Shown here in pieces: positions 1 to 7,176 of a stretch of 13,731 bases of DNA (within the stretch, counting starts at the first letter, position 1; every line of letters begins with the position of its first letter). Both the position numbers and the translations under genes were made by a program. Source of the stretch: DASVLX01 sp036384655 (GTDB lineage Bacteria; Actinomycetota; Actinomycetes; Mycobacteriales; Pseudonocardiaceae); the NCBI GenBank assembly GCA_036384655.1, contig DASVLX010000168.1, forward strand, positions 1 to 13,731, given 5' to 3'. The notes below the pieces were generated by a model, which saw only the letters and a program-made list of their open reading frames with translations, searched no databases and had not been told where the DNA came from.

Positions 1-570
1 ATGGACCTGCCAGAGCCGGACATCGACCCGCCGGTCGCACCACTGACCGTCGACACGCTGGCCCAGACGACCGCGGCCGGTTCGTCTCGGATGTTCGCGC
101 TGCTCGTGGCGGGAACGATCACGGACACCGGCTCGGTGACGCTGCGCCGGCACGCGGCCGACGCGCTCCGCGGGCGGCGAACCGATGACGAACCACGACT
201 GCTCGACCCGCATCTGCTGGCGCATGTCGAGCATCCGACACGATCGCTGCGAACCACCGCCGGAATCGTGTTCTGCTACCAGGAGGATCTGCCCGGCCCC
301 GCACCGCGCTGGCTGGATGACACGCTGGCCAGCCACCCTGCCGCCTTTTTGGCCGCGATCGTCACGGATGCCGGCGAATGCCTGGTGCGGTCGCGGGACG
401 GCGATGAGTTCCTGCTGTCCCCACGACAGGGTTCGCCACTCGACCCGCTGTGTGGCGCGTCCGCGGTCTATCTGTGGCTGACGTCCCCACACCGCCACCG
501 CGACCCGCCCACCAGCCTGCGGATCGACGCCGGCAACGGCCAGCACACGGTCGACGTGCGCCGGGCCTAG
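1..570 (+). CDS. Uncharacterised 189-residue protein (5' end may lie outside the window)
   Basis: I do not recognise this protein. It is the only plus-strand gene I accept. The frame is open from the first base of the window, which happens to be an ATG, so the true start could be that codon or lie upstream; no ribosome binding site can be examined. Third codon positions are mostly G or C, as in the other genes here, which supports real coding. The product is soluble-looking, rich in Asp, Arg, Pro and Leu, with no signal peptide, long hydrophobic segment or repeat. Short hydrophobic stretches such as MFALLVAG (about 31-38) and AAFLAAIVTDAG (about 114-125) suggest a folded alpha/beta domain. 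It ends tail to tail with the STAND-like gene, and the two stop codons share one CTAG. A link to that neighbour is possible but unproven, since convergent genes are not co-transcribed. Confidence 0.7.
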   Translation: MDLPEPDIDPPVAPLTVDTLAQTTAAGSSRMFALLVAGTITDTGSVTLRRHAADALRGRRTDDEPRLLDPHLLAHVEHPTRSLRTTAGIVFCYQEDLPGPAPRWLDDTLASHPAAFLAAIVTDAGECLVRSRDGDEFLLSPRQGSPLDPLCGASAVYLWLTSPHRHRDPPTSLRIDAGNGQHTVDVRRA

Positions 571-2687
571 CGGGCCAGCCGGACCCGCACCGCGTCCGCC
601 CGGGAGTCACCGAGCCCGACCAGCAACGGGAGAACCGCGCCAAGGTGCCGCTGCTCGGCATCGGCGTCCGACTGTTCCCGCGCGAGGTCCGCGAGCAGCA
701 GCAGGACGTCCACCTGGCCGCCGGTCGAGCCGTCCTCGTGGAACAGCCGCAACGCCTCGGACAGCTCGGCGACGGCATCCGGAATCCGGCCCTGACCACG
801 CAGCACCTTGCCGACGGCGAGCCGCACCTTGGCCTGGTTGTCGGTCTCGTGCGTGCCGCCGAAGTACTCGCCGGCACGGTGCAGCGGCTCGGTGGCCGCG
901 GCGAACCGACCGACGGATTCGAAGAGCCGGCCCCGGTGCAGTTCGATCAGCGCGAACATCCGAGAGCGTTGCGGTTCCGGCACGCTGTCCGCGACAGCCC
1001 AGGATTGGGCCCAGTAGTCGAGCGCGGGCTCGACATGACGCTGGCGGGCCTCGACCTTGCCCAGCCATTCCAGCGCGCTCTGTTCACCCTCGCGATGATC
1101 TATCCGGCGCGCGGCGGCCAGGCTCTGCGTGAAGCATTCGGTCGCGCTCGGGAACTCCCCGGTGTCGAGATAGGCCGAGCCCAGTTGCGAGCTGATCCGC
1201 ATCACGGCCAGGTCGTTCCTGGCCGTGGTCGCGGCGACGATCGCGATGCGATGTGTCTCGATCCACGCCTCATAGTGCCGGTGGGTGTGGAACACGCCCC
1301 ACAGGGCCTCACACAGCTGCCAGCACAGATCGTGGAAGTCCTCCTGGTCGGCCAGCGCGACGGCCCGGACCAACGCCGATTGTTCGGTTTCCAACCAGGC
1401 CAGGGCGGCCGCCCGGGCTTCCTTGGGATCACGTCCCTCGCCGTATTCGGGCACGACCTTGTACAACGACCCGACCCGCCAGCGGTTCGACAGCGCCTTG
1501 TCATAGCCGACCGCGGTGCGCAGATACCAGGTCAGCATCCGCAGGATCGCGGACTTCCGGTCGGTGGCACTCTCCTCGGCGAGAAGTCGCTGTTCCGCAT
1601 GCCAGCGCAGCGTTTCGTGCAGACCGAAACGGTCATTCGGCAGTTCGGTCAGCAGTCCCGCCGCGAGCAGCCCGTCGAGTTCGTCCTCGACCTCGTCGCG
1701 ATCCAGATCGAGCAACGCGGCGACCACGGGTGCGCCGAACTCGTCGCCGGGCAACAGAGCCAGGTGCCGATACACGCGCTGCCGCAGCGGGTTCATCTCG
1801 TCATAGGCCAGATCAAAGATCGCCGCGATCTCCTCACGCGTCTCGCCCCGCAGGCCGAGGACCCCGAGCTCACAGATCTTGCGCAGCCTGCGTTCGATCC
1901 GGCGACTCGGCGTTCCGGTCAGCTCGGCGGCGACATGCCTGATGACCAACGGCAGACCGCCGCAGGGCTTCAGCAACGCGGCCTCGGTCGCGTCGTCCAG
2001 CGGCCCGGCGTTCCAGCGCAGCACACCGCGCAACAGCTCACGGCTGAATGAGCCGTCCAGCGGAGCAATCCCCCACAGCCGGAAGTCCATGGCGCGCAAG
2101 CTGTCGATGGGCTGCCTGCTGGTGACCACGACGGCGGACGCCGGCGAGTTCAGCACGAGCGGCCGGACCTGATCGGCCCGGATAGCGTTCTGGATGACCA
2201 GCAGAACCGCCCGGTCGGCGGTCAGGGTTCGCATCCGGTCGGCCGCCCTGTCGGGTGAGGACGGCAGTTCCGACGGCGGGACGCCGAGGACCACCAGCGC
2301 GTCGTTGATGGCGTCCAGCGGTGTCGCACTCGGATCGCCGTGCATGTCGCCGAGCGGAATCCGGATCACGCCGTCCCGAAACGTCTTCCTGTTGTCCCAG
2401 TACCACTTCTGGACCGCCGTGCCGACGCCGACGCCGGCCGGGCCGTACAGGGAGAACAGTGCCGGGCGGCCGGCCGCGTGCCGCCGGGCGAGTTCGGCGG
2501 TCATCTCGTCCTGAATCTCCAGCCGGTTCACGAACACGTCCGGTGGTGGCCGAAGCTGCTGCGGAATGGGGACGACCGGCCCGGATTCCAGGGCGACGAT
2601 CTGGATGTCGCGGGCCTGGATGACCGGACCGCCGGTCACCGAACCGCTGAGCGAATTACTGAGCGACTTACCGGCCGTCTCGTCCAC
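567..2687 (-). CDS. STAND/NB-ARC-like pseudo-NTPase with C-terminal TPR-like repeats
   Basis: A 706-residue protein built like actinobacterial STAND regulators. A short N-terminal leader with a GSVTGGPVIQARDI element (about 15-28) resembles the Gly/Val 'VxGxVVQAxxI' stretch found before the NTPase in many such proteins. FVNRLEIQDEM (52-62) corresponds to the usual FVGRxxEL entry motif. The P-loop position reads GPAGVGVGT (82-90), with Val where the Walker A Lys belongs, and the Walker B strand reads VLLVIQN (161-167), with Gln for Asp. VVVTSR (186-191), CGGLPL (242-247) and FGLHET (354-359, MHD-like) are otherwise typical. Helical TPR-like units fill about 495-690. STAND proteins normally switch on by nucleotide exchange and oligomerise; with both catalytic residues gone, ATP hydrolysis is unlikely, and I infer a scaffold or sensor role. 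The GTG start at 2687 follows GGGGTGATCC, close to the full anti-Shine-Dalgarno complement, and a promoter lies just upstream. No effector domain is visible. Confidence 0.85.
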   Translation of the reverse strand: MDETAGKSLSNSLSGSVTGGPVIQARDIQIVALESGPVVPIPQQLRPPPDVFVNRLEIQDEMTAELARRHAAGRPALFSLYGPAGVGVGTAVQKWYWDNRKTFRDGVIRIPLGDMHGDPSATPLDAINDALVVLGVPPSELPSSPDRAADRMRTLTADRAVLLVIQNAIRADQVRPLVLNSPASAVVVTSRQPIDSLRAMDFRLWGIAPLDGSFSRELLRGVLRWNAGPLDDATEAALLKPCGGLPLVIRHVAAELTGTPSRRIERRLRKICELGVLGLRGETREEIAAIFDLAYDEMNPLRQRVYRHLALLPGDEFGAPVVAALLDLDRDEVEDELDGLLAAGLLTELPNDRFGLHETLRWHAEQRLLAEESATDRKSAILRMLTWYLRTAVGYDKALSNRWRVGSLYKVVPEYGEGRDPKEARAAALAWLETEQSALVRAVALADQEDFHDLCWQLCEALWGVFHTHRHYEAWIETHRIAIVAATTARNDLAVMRISSQLGSAYLDTGEFPSATECFTQSLAAARRIDHREGEQSALEWLGKVEARQRHVEPALDYWAQSWAVADSVPEPQRSRMFALIELHRGRLFESVGRFAAATEPLHRAGEYFGGTHETDNQAKVRLAVGKVLRGQGRIPDAVAELSEALRLFHEDGSTGGQVDVLLLLADLAREQSDADAEQRHLGAVLPLLVGLGDSRADAVRVRLAR
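2647..2670 (-). repeat. 12-bp tandem duplication inside the STAND-like gene
   Basis: Two adjacent 12-base copies, ctgagcgaatta and ctgagcgactta on the plus strand, differ at one base. On the coding strand they give a doubled four-residue unit, KSLS then NSLS, at residues 7-14, just before the glycine-rich GSVTGG element. The repeat keeps the reading frame. It looks like a recent slippage duplication in a flexible leader. Confidence 0.7.
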
Positions 2688-2717
2688 GGATCACCCCAAG
2701 AATGAAGCTGGATCATC

Positions 2718-2747
2718 ACCATACCGAGATCGGCTCGCGCCTGTCAG
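2718..2747 (-). promoter_or_regulatory. Sigma-70-type promoter of the STAND-like gene
   Basis: On the minus strand CTGACA (2747-2742, five of six matches to TTGACA) is followed by an 18-base spacer and TATGGT (2723-2718, fitting TANNNT). Transcription would start near 2711, giving a leader of about 24 bases that contains the GGGGTGATCC ribosome binding site before the GTG at 2687. The -35 box begins only about 10 bases beyond the nei stop codon, so this promoter should let the STAND-like gene be expressed independently of the upstream nei gene. The call rests on sequence match only. Confidence 0.6.
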
Positions 2748-2756
2748 CGAATCGCA

Positions 2757-3578
2757 TCAGTCAGCACGTCGGTCGGCCTGGCAGGTCGGGCACCAGTAGA
2801 GGTTGCGGCTGGCCAGCTTCGAGGTCGCGACCGGCGTGCCGCACACCAGGCAGGGCATGCCGGCCCGCCGGTAGACGTACACCTCGCCGCCGTGTCGATC
2901 GTGCCGCGGCGGCCGGCCCATCGCCTCCGGTTCATGCTCGGGCCGGACCGTGTCGATGCGACCGGTCCGCTCCCCGACCCGCATCAACGCGACCAGGTCG
3001 GTCCACAGCCGCGACCACAGCTCGCGGTCGATCAGCCGCGACTCGCGCAGCGGCGGAACCCCGTGCCGGAACAGCAGCTCGGCCCGGTACGCATTGCCGA
3101 CTCCGGACAGCACGCTCTGGTCGAGCAGCGCCAGCGCGATCGGCGCGCGTGACCGGGACAGTCTCGCCCAGGCCCGCTCGGGGTCGGCGTCGTCGCGCAG
3201 TGGATCGGGGCCGAGCCGGGCGTGCAGCGCGGCGACCTCGTCCTCGGTCAGCACCTCGCATCGGGTTGGCCCACGCAGGTCGGTGAAGTGGCTCTGCCCG
3301 ACCAGCCGCATCCGCACCTGGCCGACCGGCTCGGTCTCCGGCAGTTCCCACTCCTCGAACCTGCCATACAGTCCGAGGTGGACGTGCACGATGGCGTCCG
3401 GCCCGAACACGTGCAGCAGATGCTTGCCATGCGCCTCGACCCGCAACAGCGTCCGGTTGTCGACCAGCGCGGCCTCGCGCGCGAAACGGCCCTGCGGGCT
3501 GCTTACCCGCACGGTGCCGCCGGCGTAGCGGCGCTGGTGAAGCGTGGCCAGGCGGTGAAGAGCGTGCCCCTCGGGCAT
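2757..3578 (-). CDS. nei: Fpg/Nei family DNA glycosylase, Nei1 (Rv2464c) type
   Basis: Base-excision repair enzyme that should remove oxidised bases, mainly pyrimidines, and cut the abasic strand by beta/delta elimination. The 273-residue protein starts MPEGH, with the catalytic Pro2 and Glu3 of the family once Met is removed. Lys52 in HGKHL matches the conserved beta-hairpin lysine. The H2TH region is LLDQSVLSGVGNAYRAELLF (151-170), with the usual Asn in GVGNAYR. A C-terminal zinc finger is complete, with Cys243, Cys246, Cys263 and Cys266 in two CxxC pairs. The start is fixed because Pro2 must follow Met. The N-terminus and finger closely resemble mycobacterial Nei1 as I remember it. The ATG overlaps the rpiB stop by one base (TGATG), so translation is probably coupled. 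Exact lesion preference cannot be read from the sequence. Confidence 0.94.
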   Translation of the reverse strand: MPEGHALHRLATLHQRRYAGGTVRVSSPQGRFAREAALVDNRTLLRVEAHGKHLLHVFGPDAIVHVHLGLYGRFEEWELPETEPVGQVRMRLVGQSHFTDLRGPTRCEVLTEDEVAALHARLGPDPLRDDADPERAWARLSRSRAPIALALLDQSVLSGVGNAYRAELLFRHGVPPLRESRLIDRELWSRLWTDLVALMRVGERTGRIDTVRPEHEPEAMGRPPRHDRHGGEVYVYRRAGMPCLVCGTPVATSKLASRNLYWCPTCQADRRAD

Positions 3579-4051
3579 CAGTTGTGCGGCAGTGCGGGCG
3601 GGACGCCGGTGCGCTCGTACTCGGTCAGCTCGGCGATCCGGCGCTTGTGCCGTTCACCTTCGGAGAAGGGGGTGCTGAGGAAGGCCTGCGCGATCTCGGT
3701 GGCCTCGGCCGGGCTGTGCATGCGCGCGCCGATGCCGATCACCTGGGCGTTGTTGTGTTCCCGGCTCAGCTTCGCGATTTCCGTGCTCCACGCCAGCGCC
3801 GCCCGGCAGCCGGGCACCTTGTTCGCGGCGATCTGCTCACCGTTACCCGAGCCGCCGATCACGATACCGAGGCTGCCCTCGTCGGCGACGGTCCGCCGCG
3901 CGGTCTCGACACAGAACGGCGGGTAGTCGTCGTTGGCGTCGTAGCTGGCCGGGCCGATGTCGGTGACCTGGTAGCCGAGCTCGGTCAGATGCTTGACCAG
4001 ATGGGTCTTCAGCTCAAAGCCGGCGTGGTCGGATCCGATGTAGACGTGCAC
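3578..4051 (-). CDS. rpiB: Ribose-5-phosphate isomerase B
   Basis: Cytosolic enzyme of the non-oxidative pentose phosphate pathway that interconverts ribose 5-phosphate and ribulose 5-phosphate. Signatures in order are YIGSDHAGFELK near the start, DDYPPFC, GGSGNGEQIAANK and REHNNAQVIGIGARMH. The GSGNGE loop carries Glu where the E. coli enzyme has its catalytic Cys loop, so this is the actinobacterial/mycobacterial type using Glu as base; the His of REHNNAQ fits the ring-opening residue. The start is uncertain. Family alignment favours the GTG at 4051 (VHVYIGSDHAG, about 157 residues). In-frame alternatives are ATG 4069, ATG 4084 and a TTG at 4090 that overlaps the ligA stop; none has a clear ribosome binding site. 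It lies directly after ligA and is coupled to nei by a one-base overlap. Confidence 0.95.
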   Translation of the reverse strand: MHVYIGSDHAGFELKTHLVKHLTELGYQVTDIGPASYDANDDYPPFCVETARRTVADEGSLGIVIGGSGNGEQIAANKVPGCRAALAWSTEIAKLSREHNNAQVIGIGARMHSPAEATEIAQAFLSTPFSEGERHKRRIAELTEYERTGVPPALPHN

Positions 4052-4086
4052 GGCCACACAGTGTGCCATCCGGCCGAGCGCCATGC

Positions 4087-6324
4087 TCAACCAGCGTCGG
4101 TGTCCTGATCGCCGTCCGAACCGCCCGGTTCGCCGGTTCCGGAATCGGCGTCAGAATCGGCGCCGGGATCTCTGACGGCCACCGCGGCGGCCGCCTCCGG
4201 GCCGGAATCGAGCAGCACGTGGAAGCCGTTCTCGTCCAGCACCGGCACCTTGAGCTGGATCGCCTTGTCGTACTTCGACCCCGGCGCGTCGCCGACCACC
4301 ACGAACGCGGTCTTCTTGGACACCGAGCCGGCCGCCTTGCCGCCACGCGCCGCGATCGCCTCCTTGGCCTCGTCGCGCGAGAACCCGTTCAGCGTCCCGG
4401 TGACCACGATCGACAGGCCATCGAGCGTGCGGGGCGTCGACTCGTCGCGTTCCTCGGCCATCCGCACCCCGGCGGCCCGCCACTTGCGCACCACCTCGCG
4501 GTGCCAGTCGACCTCGAACCACTCCCGCACGGCATCGGCGATGGTGGGTCCGACGCCGTCGACGCGGGCTAGGTCCTCCTCGCCGGCCGTCTCAATGGCG
4601 TCCAGCGAGCCGAACTCGCGGGCCAGCGCCTGCGCGGCGGTCGGCCCGACATGCCTGATCGACAACGCCACCAGCACTCGCCACAGTGGACGGTCCTGGG
4701 CGGCGGACAGGTTGGCCAGCAGCTTGCCGGCGTTGACCGACAGCTCACCGGAGTCGGTGCGGAACAGCTCGACCTGGGTGAGCTTCTCCTCGTCCAGGTC
4801 GAAGATGTCGCCCTCGTCGCGGATCACGCCGGACGTCAGCAGCGCGCTGGCCGCCTCATAGCCCAACACCTCGATGTCGAACGCGCCCCGGCCGGCGAGA
4901 TAGAACAGCCGCTCGCGCAGTTGCGCGGGACAGCTCCGGGCGTTCGGGCAACGGATGTCGACGTCGCTCTCCTTCTCCCGGTGCAGCACCGAGCCGCACT
5001 CCGGGCAGGTCACCGGCATCACGAAGGCCCGCTCACTGCCATCGCGCACGTCCACCACCGGGCCGAGCACCTCGGGAATGACGTCGCCGGCCTTGCGGAT
5101 CACCACCCGGTCGCCGATCAGCACGCCCTTGCGCCGCACCTCGTCGGCGTTGTGCAGGGTCGCGCGGGCCACCGTGGAACCGGCCACCTTCACCGGCTCC
5201 ATCACCGCGAACGGCGTGACCCGGCCGGTTCGTCCCACGCCGACCTGGATGTCCAGCAGCGTGGTGGTGGCCTCCTCGGGGGCGTACTTGTACGCGGACG
5301 CCCAGCGCGGCGCGCGGGAGGTGTTGCCCAGCCGGCGTTGCAGCGCCAGCTCGTCCACCTTGATCACGATGCCGTCGATCTCGTGCTCGGCGTCGTGCCG
5401 GTGTTCGCCCCAGTACGCGATGCGCTCCTCGACCTGCTTGATGTTGTCGACCACGACGGTGTGGGTGGACAGCGGCAGGCCCCAGCCGCGCATCGCCTCG
5501 TAGGCCTGCGACTGGCGCTCCGGCTCGAAACCGATCCGCCGGCCGACGCCATGGCAGATCATCCGCAGCGGCCGGCTGGCGGTGACCCGGGGATCCTTCT
5601 GGCGCAGCGAGCCCGCGGCCGAGTTGCGCGGGTTCGCGAACGGCGACTTGCCCTGCTCCACCAGACTCGCGTTGAGCTCGGTGAAGTCGGCGACAATGAA
5701 GAACACCTCGCCGCGCACCTCGATCAACTCGGGCACCGGGTACTCCGGCGTGCCGGACAGCTGCTCGGGCACGTCCCGCATGGTGCGCACGTTGAGCGTG
5801 ACGTCCTCGCCGGTGCGGCCGTCGCCGCGGGTCAGGGCGCGGGTGAGCCGGCCGTTCTGGTAGAGCAGGTTGATCGCCAGGCCGTCGATCTTCAGCTCGC
5901 ACAGGTAGTGCGCATCGGAGCCGACCTCCCTCTCCACCCGGTCGGCCCACGCCTCCAGCTCCTCCGTGCTGAACACGTCGTCCAGGCTGAGCATCCGCTC
6001 CAGGTGATCGTGCGCGGTGAAGTCGGTGGAGAAGGTGCCGCCCACCCGCTGGGTCGGCGACTCGGGTGTGACCAGTGACGGGTGCGCCTGCTCGATGGCC
6101 TCCAGCTCGTGGAACAGCTGGTCGAACTCGCCGTCCGAGATGGTGGGCGCGTCGAGCACGTAGTACCGGAACTGGTGACCGCGGACCTCGTCTGCGAGCG
6201 CGTTGTACCGCTCCCGGACCTCCGCCGGCACGTCCTCCGCACCCTCCACGTCGGCGGCGACCTCGCCACCGGTGGCGGTCAGCTCCTCCACCTCGTCATC
6301 GACCTGGTCATCGGCGCTGTTCAC
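4087..6324 (-). CDS. ligA: NAD-dependent DNA ligase LigA
   Basis: Essential ligase that seals nicks in replication and repair, using NAD+ to adenylate itself. Counting from the GTG at 6324 (745 residues), an NAD-binding Ia domain (YYVLDAPTISDGEFD, then SPTQRVGG) precedes the adenylation domain with catalytic Lys145 in ELKIDG. The OB fold includes GRTGRVTPFAVMEPV. The zinc finger has Cys440, Cys443, Cys459 and Cys465. A helix-hairpin-helix region (HVGPTAAQAL, VDGVGPTIADAV) and a BRCT domain (about 632-707) follow. The protein ends in a roughly 35-residue acidic, Gly/Asp/Ser-rich tail. An ATG at 6354 would add 10 residues (MSGSVATLGG), but those codons are less GC-rich at position three, and actinobacterial LigA proteins typically begin near VxSAD. 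A TACTCT box 7 bases before the GTG would suit a leaderless transcript. rpiB follows within a few dozen bases. Confidence 0.97.
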   Translation of the reverse strand: MNSADDQVDDEVEELTATGGEVAADVEGAEDVPAEVRERYNALADEVRGHQFRYYVLDAPTISDGEFDQLFHELEAIEQAHPSLVTPESPTQRVGGTFSTDFTAHDHLERMLSLDDVFSTEELEAWADRVEREVGSDAHYLCELKIDGLAINLLYQNGRLTRALTRGDGRTGEDVTLNVRTMRDVPEQLSGTPEYPVPELIEVRGEVFFIVADFTELNASLVEQGKSPFANPRNSAAGSLRQKDPRVTASRPLRMICHGVGRRIGFEPERQSQAYEAMRGWGLPLSTHTVVVDNIKQVEERIAYWGEHRHDAEHEIDGIVIKVDELALQRRLGNTSRAPRWASAYKYAPEEATTTLLDIQVGVGRTGRVTPFAVMEPVKVAGSTVARATLHNADEVRRKGVLIGDRVVIRKAGDVIPEVLGPVVDVRDGSERAFVMPVTCPECGSVLHREKESDVDIRCPNARSCPAQLRERLFYLAGRGAFDIEVLGYEAASALLTSGVIRDEGDIFDLDEEKLTQVELFRTDSGELSVNAGKLLANLSAAQDRPLWRVLVALSIRHVGPTAAQALAREFGSLDAIETAGEEDLARVDGVGPTIADAVREWFEVDWHREVVRKWRAAGVRMAEERDESTPRTLDGLSIVVTGTLNGFSRDEAKEAIAARGGKAAGSVSKKTAFVVVGDAPGSKYDKAIQLKVPVLDENGFHVLLDSGPEAAAAVAVRDPGADSDADSGTGEPGGSDGDQDTDAG

Positions 6325-6331
6325 GCCGCCG

Positions 6332-6337
6332 AGAGTA
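6332..6337 (-). promoter_or_regulatory. Possible -10 box for a leaderless ligA transcript
   Basis: On the minus strand TACTCT (fits TANNNT) ends 7 bases before the GTG at 6324, the spacing expected if transcription begins on the first base of the start codon. No convincing -35 box is visible, and there is no ribosome binding site before this GTG. Leaderless mRNAs are common in actinobacteria. If the ATG at 6354 is the real start, this box falls inside the gene and means nothing. Confidence 0.3.
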
Positions 6338-6379
6338 GCCACTGACCCCGACATCGCGCTCGCTCGGGCTGATCAAGGA

Positions 6380-7174
6380 CTATTCGGTGCCGGGTTCCGT
6401 CTCGGCGTCGGCGTCCGGGGTCGGGTCCGTGTGGGGCTCCGTGTCTGTCCCTGTGTCTGTCCCTGTGTCATTCTCCGCGTCGGCCGTGCCGAGCCGGCCG
6501 ACCAACTCGCGGAACTCCAGCAGGGTGATGGTGTTCTCCGGCTCGGCCACCGCGGTTTCCACCCGGCGCAGCCGCTCCCCCGCCACCCGCTCGCCGAGCG
6601 TCGCGTCCAGCGGCAGGAAGGTCATGGTCTGCCGCTCCATCTCGGCCAGCTCACCCAGCAGCGGGTGGTAAACGGCGACATCGACGACCCCCGCGGCCTC
6701 GTCGACCTGGGCCACCACCCGCATGTCCGCGAGGCGGATCGAATGCCCGGCCAGGTTGACGGTGACCTCGGAGGGATCGGGTACCGGCGGCACCGAGTCG
6801 TGGTACTCCCACACCACGTCATCCGGCGGGGCGGCGGCCCGCCAGGCGTCCGTGTAGGGGCGCAGGTCCGGGTCCTCCTGGCCGGTCACCACCAGCGCGT
6901 AGATGGCGCGCTGACCACGTTCCAGGGCGAACTGCAGATCCGGGTGCACGGCCGCGACCATCTCGCACAGCTCGTGCTCGAACCGCTGCGGTTCCCGATC
7001 CCCGAGCGCCGCGCTGAGCAGGGGCATCAGCTCCCGCCAGCGCTGCCAGAACCGCTCCGCCGCCACCGCCGGATCGTCCAGGTCCGGGCGCGGGACCGGG
7101 GCCACCACCCCTCCCGCGTCCGCCCGCTCCTGAGAACCCGAGAACATCCGCCGAAGCCATCCCATGGCGGCCAT
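6380..7174 (-). CDS. Conserved-looking 264-residue protein of unknown function with acidic tail
   Basis: I cannot assign a function. The N-terminus (MAAMGWLRRMFSG) is short and basic, without a convincing signal peptide or membrane segment. Residues about 34-230 look like one globular alpha/beta domain rich in Leu, Val, Trp and Glu; recognisable stretches are ERFWQRWRELMPLL, FEHELCEMVAAVHPDLQFALE and YALVVTG. Residues 231-264 form an acidic, Thr/Asp/Glu/Pro-rich tail with a doubled TGTD unit. The start ATG at 7174 lies 2 bases after the MetE-like gene's TAA; an in-frame ATG at 7165 is the alternative. The stop is about 25-55 bases before ligA, depending on the ligA start, so co-transcription with both neighbours is likely. 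Third-position GC matches the neighbours, and there is no sign of transfer. A role near DNA ligation would be a guess from position only. Confidence 0.8.
   Translation of the reverse strand: MAAMGWLRRMFSGSQERADAGGVVAPVPRPDLDDPAVAAERFWQRWRELMPLLSAALGDREPQRFEHELCEMVAAVHPDLQFALERGQRAIYALVVTGQEDPDLRPYTDAWRAAAPPDDVVWEYHDSVPPVPDPSEVTVNLAGHSIRLADMRVVAQVDEAAGVVDVAVYHPLLGELAEMERQTMTFLPLDATLGERVAGERLRRVETAVAEPENTITLLEFRELVGRLGTADAENDTGTDTGTDTEPHTDPTPDADAETEPGTE
6441..6469. repeat. 12-bp tandem repeat in the acidic tail of the 264-residue protein
   Basis: The plus strand shows gtgtctgtccct twice in full (6441-6452, 6453-6464) plus gtgtc (6465-6469). On the coding minus strand the unit encodes alternating Asp, Thr and Gly (DTGTDTGTD). 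Copies are identical, so the tract is a good candidate for length variation between strains while keeping frame. Confidence 0.8.
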
Positions 7175-7176
7175 TG

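Noticed and set aside
450..2051. Long plus-strand open frame (533 codons) opposite the STAND-like gene
   Set aside because: It is antisense to a gene with clear domain motifs. Its product is Gln/Arg/Pro/Gly-rich without recognisable motifs, as expected when the complementary strand of high-GC coding DNA is read.
4651..6078. Long plus-strand open frame (475 codons) opposite ligA
   Set aside because: It is fully antisense to LigA, whose every domain is present. The translation is low-complexity His/Arg/Val/Leu without family motifs.
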